A stretch of 55,638 nucleotides of DNA, taken from NCBI GenBank assembly GCA_045631485.1, contig JAZQUU010000017.1, positions 1-55,638 of the forward strand, written 5' to 3'. Shown here piece after piece: positions 50,747 to 55,638 of this stretch. Position 1 is the first letter of the stretch, and every line of letters starts with the position of its first letter. The notes beneath the pieces were generated by a model. The model ran no database searches. It had not been told where the DNA came from and saw nothing but the letters and a program-made list of their open reading frames with translations. Source of the DNA: SIG452 sp045631485. Lineage in GTDB: Bacteria; Bacillota; Clostridia; UMGS1840. The position numbers and the translations under genes were made by a program.

Positions 50747-51370
50747 TTAGCAGTACACCTCCTCTAATTTAGCTACTGCAGATGCTTCAATCACTAATTT
50801 GGTGTGATTTAAAACATCGTAGGTGTTGATGGTATCAACTACTGCAGTTTTAACACCGGGTACGTTGTTTGCAGAAGCGATTAAGTTAGCTTCTTTTGCA
50901 CCGGTAACCACGAATGCTTTGGTATCAACTTTTAAGTTTTCTAAAATCTTAACAAAAGATTTGGTTTTGATTTCGTCCATAGCCAGCTTATCCACAACAA
51001 CAATGTTGTTTTCTGCAACTTTTGCAGATAAAGCGGATTTTAATGCCAGTCTTCTGGTCTTTTTGTTTAAGGTGTAGCTGTAATCTCTCGGTTTGGGACC
51101 TAAAGCCACGCCGCCACCTTTCCACTGGGGAGCACGGATGGAGCCCTGTCTTGCACGACCGGTTCCTTTCTGTTTCCACGGTTTTGCGCCGCCACCGCTT
51201 ACTTCGGTACGGGTTTTGGTTGACTGAGTACCCTGTCTCTGATTTGCCAGGAAGTTTTTCACAGTCATATGAAGAGCAGCGTTGCTGATTTCAACAGCAA
51301 AAATCTCATCTTTTAATTCGATTTCGCCGACTTCTTTGCCTTCAATATTATATAATGCTACTTTAGGCAT
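50747..51370 (-). CDS. rplD: 50S ribosomal protein L4 (uL4)
   Basis: This 207-residue protein has an internal loop ('KPWKQKGTGRARQGSIRAPQ') that reaches the tunnel constriction. In E. coli L4 also represses its own operon by acting on the S10 leader; a long structured leader exists here at 52579-52884, but binding is not shown. The ATG at 51370 matches the family N terminus 'MPKVALYNIEGKEVGEI'. Confidence 0.98.
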   Translation of the reverse strand: MPKVALYNIEGKEVGEIELKDEIFAVEISNAALHMTVKNFLANQRQGTQSTKTRTEVSGGGAKPWKQKGTGRARQGSIRAPQWKGGGVALGPKPRDYSYTLNKKTRRLALKSALSAKVAENNIVVVDKLAMDEIKTKSFVKILENLKVDTKAFVVTGAKEANLIASANNVPGVKTAVVDTINTYDVLNHTKLVIEASAVAKLEEVYC

Positions 51371-51457
51371 CGTATTTCCTCCTTCCAGCCAAAGGCTGAT
51401 TATCATTGTTTTGTCACCCAAGCGGGTGAAAAGCAGTTTCTATATCAACTTCTGTGA

Positions 51458-52096
51458 TTATTTGGAAGCTTTCACAGAGCTTTTAACGGTAACCAATCCG
51501 CCTTTGGGACCGGGAATCGCACCTTTTACAAGGATCAGGTTTTTGTCTTCCATAACTTTCACGATTTCTAAGTTCTGAACAGTTACCTGAACATTACCCA
51601 TGTGACCGGGAAGTTTTTTACCTTTGAATACACGAGACGGGGAAGAACAAGCTCCCATAGAACCTGCGCTTCTGTGCACAGGACCTGCACCGTGGCTCAT
51701 GGGGATTCTGGACTGACCATGTCTTTTGATGGTGCCCTGGTATCCTTTACCTTTGGAGATACCGGTTACATCTACGGTATCGCCTTCAGCGAAGATGCCT
51801 GCTTTAATTTCATCACCAACATTGTAAGAAGCGGTATCATCCAATCTGAATTCTCTTAAGAATTTCATGATTGCGGTGCCTGCTTTCTTGAAGTGGCCCA
51901 TTAAGGGTTTGTTGGATTTCTTTTCTTTGGTTTCCACAAAACCAACCTGAATTGAGTTGTAACCGTCGATTTCTACGGTTTTCTTTTGGGTAACAACGCA
52001 AGGACCTGCTTCAATCACGGTAACCGGAACAAATTTGCCGGTTTCGGAGAAAAGCTGAGTCATGCCGACTTTTTTACCCAGAATTGCTTTTTCCAT
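51458..52096 (-). CDS. rplC: 50S ribosomal protein L3 (uL3)
   Basis: This 212-residue protein is one of the first to bind 23S rRNA. It includes 'AILGKKVGMTQLFSETGKFV', 'GISKGKGYQGTIKRHGQSR' and 'FKGKKLPGHMGNVQVTVQNL'. It is preceded by a 167-base spacer packed with hairpins. Confidence 0.98.
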   Translation of the reverse strand: MEKAILGKKVGMTQLFSETGKFVPVTVIEAGPCVVTQKKTVEIDGYNSIQVGFVETKEKKSNKPLMGHFKKAGTAIMKFLREFRLDDTASYNVGDEIKAGIFAEGDTVDVTGISKGKGYQGTIKRHGQSRIPMSHGAGPVHRSAGSMGACSSPSRVFKGKKLPGHMGNVQVTVQNLEIVKVMEDKNLILVKGAIPGPKGGLVTVKSSVKASK

Positions 52097-52120
52097 AATG
52101 TTTTCCTCCTATGGTTATTG

Positions 52121-52259
52121 GTTGGGGGTTGCCCAACATGACCTTGGTACCTCAGAAGTTTTTGAGGTATCAGGCGGGCGGATTTTCGCCCATGCGAATT
52201 CTCTTTGACACAGGTAAGAGAAAACTCGCATACTATTATATATATGGTATAATAATAGT
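52121..52259 (-). other. Five consecutive hairpins in the rpsJ-rplC spacer
   Basis: The 167-base gap holds, in order: GTTGGG/CCCAAC (52121-52126 with 52132-52137), TACCTCA/TGAGGTA (52148-52154 with 52163-52169), and GGGCG/CGCCC (52176-52180 with 52187-52191). A two-part stem follows, TGCGA/TCGCA around TTCTCTT/AAGAGAA (52193-52230). The last is ACTATTAT/ATAATAGT (52232-52239 with 52252-52259). The first lies 25 bases before the rplC start codon. No gene is present. Confidence 0.65.
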
Positions 52260-52263
52260 CGTC

Positions 52264-52578
52264 TTACAGTTTGATGTCGAATTCAACGCCTGCGGGCAGG
52301 TCTAATTTCATCAGAGCATCAACAGTTTTTGCGGTGGGGTTTAAGATATCGATCATTCTCTTATGAGTTCTCATTTCGAACTGTTCTCTGGAGTCTTTGT
52401 ACTTGTGTACTGCTCTTAAGATAGTAACGATTTCTTTTTTGGTGGGAAGCGGAATGGGGCCGGATACTCCTGCGCCTGTTCTTTTCGCGGTTTCCACTAC
52501 TTTTTCAGCGGACTGATCCAAAATAACGTGATCGTACGCTTTCAATCTGATTCTGATTTTTTCTTTCATTGCTGCCAT
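52264..52578 (-). CDS. rpsJ: 30S ribosomal protein S10 (uS10)
   Basis: This 104-residue protein is the first gene of the S10 operon and also an antitermination factor with NusB at boxA. It includes 'KIRIRLKAYDHVILDQSAEK', 'SGPIPLPTKKEIVTILRA' and 'SREQFEMRTHKRMIDI'. GGAGG ten bases before the ATG at 52578 supports that start (peptide 'MAAMKEKIRI'); ATG 52569 is an alternative. Confidence 0.97.
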   Translation of the reverse strand: MAAMKEKIRIRLKAYDHVILDQSAEKVVETAKRTGAGVSGPIPLPTKKEIVTILRAVHKYKDSREQFEMRTHKRMIDILNPTAKTVDALMKLDLPAGVEFDIKL

Positions 52579-52884
52579 AACCGTGTTTCCTCCTAAATAA
52601 TCTAATTTTTTTCGGTGTTCTGTTTCGGCTGCACGGTTCATTTTTTCTAACACTCATCCTCGTGTTTCACATCTATTCCATAAAATATCCCGAAGATTTT
52701 TATAGCGCTCATAAAAATTTTCGGGCATCAAAAGGTAATGATGTAAGTACACCAAGTCGTTATCATGAATTACCGTTTTTTAGCCGCCTGGTTTCAAACC
52801 AAACATACTCCGTGGAAATTCCCTTCCAAACAGCCGGTTTATACCGCTTGGAAGCCACCTTCCACTTCATCGCATAACATAACC
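52579..52884 (-). promoter_or_regulatory. Structured ~306-nt leader of the S10 operon
   Basis: From the predicted start near 52884 the leader forms several stems. The first is a long hairpin (52812-52865, arms GTGGAA/TTTCCAC outside, CTTCCAA/TTGGAAG inside). The second pairs GGTAA/TTACC (52734-52774). The third is CCCGAA..TTTTTAT/ATAAAAA..TTCGGG (52689-52725) and is followed by an A/T-rich stretch, so it resembles an attenuator. There is no gene. The function is inferred from position only. Confidence 0.6.
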
Positions 52885-52890
52885 TTTGAT

Positions 52891-52919
52891 ATTATAGCAG
52901 ATTGTTTGTCAAATTGCAA
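52891..52919 (-). promoter_or_regulatory. Promoter of the S10-spc-alpha ribosomal locus
   Basis: On the minus strand there is TTGCAA (52919-52914), a 17-base spacer, and TATAAT (52896-52891). No other clear promoter was noticed between here and rpmE, so most of the locus may depend on it. The upstream 120 bases are very A/T-rich and hold no gene. Confidence 0.75.
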
Positions 52920-53041
52920 GTGTTTTTTGAAATTTTTTTAAATTTTTTTCAAATTTTTCTAAACTCGCTGTTTTAAGCCATTTTTGACATATTTTCTATA
53001 ATCATTTCATTCTTGTATTACTTTTTTTCATGCAAATTTTT

Positions 53042-53071
53042 AAAAAAATAAGGCGACCATTGTTGGTCGCC
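53042..53071 (-). terminator. Terminator after rplT
   Basis: A 7-bp GGCGACC/GGTCGCC stem (53052-53058 with 53065-53071) is followed on the minus strand by TTATTTTTTT. It ends the infC-rpmI-rplT transcript 17 bases past the rplT stop. Confidence 0.9.
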
Positions 53072-53088
53072 TTTCCTGTTTGTATCTC

Positions 53089-53442
53089 TTACAGAGCAGC
53101 TTTTGCTTTTTCTACTAAAGCGGTGAAGCCTGCGGGATCTGCAATTGCAATTTCGGATAACATCTTTCTGTTGATTTCGATGTTAGCTTTTTTCAGACCG
53201 TTCATCAGTCTGGAATAGCTGATACCGTTCATTCTTGCAGCAGCATTGATTCTTGCAATCCATAACTGTCTGAATTCTCTCTTCTTCTGTTTTCTGCCGA
53301 TGTATGCATAAACCAGAGATTTCATAACTGCTTCATTTGCAGTTCTGAACAGTTTGCTTTTTGCACCTCTGTAGCCTTTTGCTAATTTTAAGATTTTTTT
53401 ATGTCTTCTTCTGGTGGTCACAGCACCTTTGATTCTTGCCAT
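53089..53442 (-). CDS. rplT: 50S ribosomal protein L20 (bL20)
   Basis: This 117-residue assembly protein also represses its own operon in Gram-positives by binding the leader. It begins 'MARIKGAVTTRRRHKKILK', and 'FRQLWIARINAAARMNGISY' is diagnostic. It is the last gene of infC-rpmI-rplT. Confidence 0.98.
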   Translation of the reverse strand: MARIKGAVTTRRRHKKILKLAKGYRGAKSKLFRTANEAVMKSLVYAYIGRKQKKREFRQLWIARINAAARMNGISYSRLMNGLKKANIEINRKMLSEIAIADPAGFTALVEKAKAAL

Positions 53443-53497
53443 AGTTCTTAGTATCCTCCAACTTCTATAATTTCAAATCTTTTAGGAAAAACCGATC

Positions 53498-53695
53498 TTA
53501 TTTGTAGGGGATCAGTTTTTTGATAACTGCTGCGTTTGCTTCGCAAGCGTAGCCGCCCATTCTTAAGTGTCTTTTTCTCTTAGTGGTTTTTTTGTTTAAA
53601 ATGTGTCTTCTGCCGGCTTTCGCTCTTTTAACTTTGCCACCTTTGGTTAAAGAAAATCTTTTAGCGGCACCTCTGTGTGTCTTAATTTTAGGCAT
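53498..53695 (-). CDS. rpmI: 50S ribosomal protein L35 (bL35)
   Basis: This 65-residue, very basic protein begins 'MPKIKTHRGAAKRFSLTKGG' and contains 'RAKAGRRHILNKKTTKRKR'. It is in its usual position between infC and rplT. Confidence 0.98.
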   Translation of the reverse strand: MPKIKTHRGAAKRFSLTKGGKVKRAKAGRRHILNKKTTKRKRHLRMGGYACEANAAVIKKLIPYK

Positions 53696-53743
53696 GATAA
53701 TTACTCCTCTCTTATTATATAAAATCTAAACCTAAATTACGGC

Positions 53744-54253
53744 TTATTTGGGACCAAGAAACATAACCATGCTTCTGCCTTCCATTTTTGCGGGTTTATC
53801 AACTGTACCAACTTCGGTAATCGCTTCCCCGAATCTCTTTAAGGTGTCTGCACCTAAATTGGTGTGCGCCATTTCACGGCCACGGAACCGAACAGATACT
53901 TTAACCTTATCTCCGGATTTTAAGAATTTGATTGCCTGATTTAATTTGGTGTTGAAATCGTGAGTATCAATGTTTACGGAAAGACGAACTTCCTTAATGG
54001 TAACAACCTTCTGATTCTTTTTGATTTCTTTTTCTTTCTTGGTCTGCTCGAAACGGTATTTGCCGTAATCCATGATTTTGCATACCGGCGGAACAGCCTT
54101 GGGAGAAATCATTACTAAATCCAGGTTTGCCTTAATCGCCGCTTCCATAGCATCCTTAATGGGTAATACACCCAGCTGGTCGCCCTGTGCACCGATTACT
54201 CTGACTTCTTTTTCGCGGATTTCCTCGTTGATTGGTAATTCTTTCACGCTAAT
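53744..54253 (-). CDS. infC: Translation initiation factor IF-3, AUU start
   Basis: This is about 169 residues: an N-terminal domain ('LPINEEIREKEVRVIG', 'KAVPPVCKIMDYGKYRFEQ'), a Lys/Glu-rich linker, and a C-terminal domain ('VRFRGREMAHTNLGADTL'). IF-3 checks the start codon and keeps subunits apart. The likely start is ATT at 54253: AGGGGTG lies seven bases upstream and ATT-AGC precedes the GTG at 54247 in frame. AUU is the known self-limiting infC start, since IF-3 rejects it when abundant. A GTG start at 54247 would leave a poor spacing of about 13 bases. Confidence 0.95.
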   Translation of the reverse strand: MSVKELPINEEIREKEVRVIGAQGDQLGVLPIKDAMEAAIKANLDLVMISPKAVPPVCKIMDYGKYRFEQTKKEKEIKKNQKVVTIKEVRLSVNIDTHDFNTKLNQAIKFLKSGDKVKVSVRFRGREMAHTNLGADTLKRFGEAITEVGTVDKPAKMEGRSMVMFLGPK

Positions 54254-54423
54254 GGAAAAGCACCCCTATCTTTTATTTTTTAGAAATTTGTTTCTGACAT
54301 AAAAAAAGACGGATAAATCCGCCCTCACAAAATACACAAGATTTCTTGCATATTTTCCATAACCTGCCGAACTCTTCCGACTAAGGTGAGAAGCGGAAAC
54401 TTCTTCTTTCTTATATCAATTAC
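54254..54423 (-). promoter_or_regulatory. L20-type leader of infC-rpmI-rplT with attenuator
   Basis: The ~170-base leader contains CCGCTTCTCACC (54394 downward), resembling the conserved part of Firmicutes L20 leaders. It also has an intrinsic terminator: stem GGCGGAT/ATCCGTC (54323-54317 with 54314-54308) followed by seven T (54307-54301). The terminator lies ~50 bases before the infC start, so the arrangement fits transcription attenuation by L20. The match to the Rfam L20 leader was judged by eye. Confidence 0.75.
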
Positions 54424-54429
54424 CTTGTT

Positions 54430-54457
54430 ATTATAACACAATATTTCCATTTGTCAA
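54430..54457 (-). promoter_or_regulatory. Sigma-A promoter of infC-rpmI-rplT
   Basis: On the minus strand there is TTGACA (54457-54452), a 16-base spacer, and TATAAT (54435-54430): consensus hexamers, with the L20-type leader directly downstream. Confidence 0.85.
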
Positions 54458-54501
54458 GTTTTTTTTGAAATTTTTTGTTTTTATTTTTCGGAGAAGAAGT
54501 G

Positions 54502-55494
54502 ATGTTCTTTCCAAACCAAAGATTTCATATATATACTATTATATATTATATAGGGGGCGTCTTTTTGAAATTTCGCATTTCGTTAACCATATTATCCATC
54601 TGTTTGCTATGCATCCTGTCAGGTGAACTTTTGTTCCGGTCATTCCATGTGAAAGGTGACACTTCTTATATCAAATGGGTGGAATTTTCAATCCCCTCTC
54701 CCATTTTATATCGTGCTATTGAGTTGGATATCCAAAGCCGCAACGAAGAGCAACGGGTCGATTTTATCAAAGTGCTCAGTTATCTTGCCGCCAAAAACGG
54801 AGGCAATTTTAAAAATGTGGCCCAAAACGATGTAACCAAAGCTGCAGATTTTTTAAAGACAAACTCCCCCACCGACTTAAAACAATACTCCTATTATCTG
54901 AATGCCTACGGTGCAATTATGAACGGTTGGGTCGGTGAATACGAAACAGAACAAAAAGAGAAAGACGGCACGGTGAAGCCCGTTTTAAAATACGGACTTG
55001 TCATCCGCCATCCCGTGAAAGGCTATTATTCCGATTCGGATGATTTCGGCAACAGCCGCAGCTACGGATTTCAAAGAAAACATCTTGGACACGACTTTTT
55101 TGCTTCCGCAGGAACACCCGTCGCCGCCGTAGAAGACGGGGTGGTAGAAGTGATGGGTTGGAACCGCTTTGGCGGTTGGAGAATCGGCATCCGCAGTTTT
55201 GACGGAATGCGATATTACTATTATGCCCATTTCAGAAAAGATAATCCCTTCGCAAAAGGGTTGGAGGAAGGACATACGGTAAAAGCCGGTCAGACCATCG
55301 GCTATGTGGGGCAGACAGGATACAGTTTTAAAGAAAACGTAAACAATATTCAGGTGCCCCATCTTCATTTCGGGATTCAATTGATTTTTAACGAAGTGCA
55401 AAAAGACGGCAACAACCAAATCTGGATTGATTGCTATCAGATTGCAAAACTCCTTTCCAATCCTCCTGCCCCGGTGGTTGTGAGCGAATCGTAG
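54502..55494 (+). CDS. M23 family metallopeptidase, membrane-anchored
   Basis: This 330-residue protein has an N-terminal membrane anchor or signal (about 24-45, 'ISLTILSICLLCILSGELLF') and an uncharacterised helical middle. The C-terminal LytM/M23 domain has H194-x3-D198 ('HLGHD') and 'HLHFG' (H287, H289) as zinc and catalytic residues. M23 enzymes cut peptidoglycan cross-bridges, and the active site here looks intact. The domain sequence ('RRY/RYYYYAHFRK'-type, 'IWIDCYQIAKLL') matches a Clostridia group of uncertain role. GGAG eight bases before the ATG at 54502 sets the start. A TTG after GGGGG at about 54565 is an alternative, leaving a shorter signal region. Confidence 0.88.
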   Translation: MFFPNQRFHIYTIIYYIGGVFLKFRISLTILSICLLCILSGELLFRSFHVKGDTSYIKWVEFSIPSPILYRAIELDIQSRNEEQRVDFIKVLSYLAAKNGGNFKNVAQNDVTKAADFLKTNSPTDLKQYSYYLNAYGAIMNGWVGEYETEQKEKDGTVKPVLKYGLVIRHPVKGYYSDSDDFGNSRSYGFQRKHLGHDFFASAGTPVAAVEDGVVEVMGWNRFGGWRIGIRSFDGMRYYYYAHFRKDNPFAKGLEEGHTVKAGQTIGYVGQTGYSFKENVNNIQVPHLHFGIQLIFNEVQKDGNNQIWIDCYQIAKLLSNPPAPVVVSES

Positions 55495-55506
55495 GCAAAT
55501 AAATAT

Positions 55507-55530
55507 CCCCCCGTGTAACGGGGGGTTTTT
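55507..55530 (+). terminator. Terminator after the M23 peptidase gene
   Basis: An 8-bp CCCCCCGT/ACGGGGGG stem (55507-55514 with 55518-55525) with a 3-base loop is followed by TTTTT, 13 bases after the stop codon. Confidence 0.93.
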
Positions 55531-55561
55531 CATTTTCGGGCATAGCCCTAATATTACTGGC

Positions 55562-55582
55562 AACGCACAAGTGCGTTTTTTA
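55562..55582 (+). terminator. Second terminator-like hairpin at the right edge
   Basis: AACGCAC/GTGCGTT with a 2-base loop is followed by a T-run. It lies 30 bases after the first terminator on the same strand and may be a backup. The last 50 bases of the window show only a small ACCCAT/ATGGGT inverted repeat. Confidence 0.65.
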
Positions 55583-55638
55583 TTGGCCTGCCAGCCATGC
55601 AATTACTACTTACTACCCATAAATGGGTCCCGTGGGTC

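Noticed and set aside
52891..52910. TTGACA ten bases before TATAAT upstream of rpsJ
   Set aside because: The 10-base spacing is too short for sigma-A; TTGCAA at 17 bases from the same TATAAT is the workable -35.
55583..55638. Start of a tRNA or rRNA gene at the right edge
   Set aside because: No cloverleaf or rRNA signature is visible in the final bases; only a small inverted repeat is present.

Overview
The window is a chromosomal segment of a low-GC, Gram-positive, endospore-forming bacterium, best placed in the class Clostridia (Bacillota). The evidence is the Firmicutes-type infC-rpmI-rplT and S10-spc-alpha ribosomal gene order, zinc-ribbon forms of several ribosomal proteins, spore genes (a SipL-like protein, yabP, yabQ), S-layer homology domains, and strong sigma-A promoters of the form TTGACA/17/TATAAT. 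No phage, CRISPR array, tRNA or insertion sequence was seen. The left edge lies inside a 16S rRNA gene.

Layout, left to right. 1-650: the first ~50 bases of a 16S rRNA gene on the minus strand, with its leader and promoter. 600-1260: a small accessory patch holding a DUF2019-type gene (possibly an orphan immunity gene) between two hairpin repeats with an identical loop and different stems, then tandem palindromes. 1277-7000: a radical SAM enzyme, a secreted SLH protein, and a disaccharide phosphorylase (GH65) plus beta-phosphoglucomutase operon. 7017-7179: an apparently free-standing minus-strand small RNA with its own promoter and terminator. 7343-12562: a very large secreted alkaline phosphatase with four internal repeats. 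12755-16809: pth-mfd. 17161-21521: a heterodimeric ABC exporter followed by a small alarmone synthetase. 21592-24541: cell-wall polymer genes (wecB/mnaA, tagO/wecA) and two small proteins. 24697-26688: a YkvI-type membrane protein, then yabP-yabQ-divIC. 26750-34125: a purine operon, purE-purM-purN-IMP cyclohydrolase-AICAR transformylase-purD, followed by a methyltransferase and an amidohydrolase. 34389-35894: sipL, divergent from purE.

35949-52884 (minus strand): a continuous ribosomal locus with this order: rpsJ, rplC, rplD, rplW, rplB, rpsS, rplV, rpsC, rplP, rpmC, rpsQ, rplN, rplX, rplE, rpsN, rpsH, rplF, rplR, rpsE, rpmD, rplO, secY, adk, map, a KOW-domain protein gene, infA, rpmJ, rpsM, rpsK, rpsD, rpoA, rplQ, rpmE. 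It has a ~300-base structured leader and, unusually, several intergenic spacers filled with perfect hairpins. 53089-54457 is infC-rpmI-rplT with an L20-type leader, and 54502-55494 encodes an M23 peptidase.

The most interesting signals are non-coding: the orphan small RNA at 7017-7144, the covarying hairpin pair around the DUF2019 gene, and the hairpin-rich leader and spacers of the ribosomal locus. Coding-level points of note are the split purH function, the repeat-bearing phosphatase, the asymmetric ABC exporter linked to an alarmone synthetase, and the AUU start of infC. All family calls come from reading the sequence; no database search was run.
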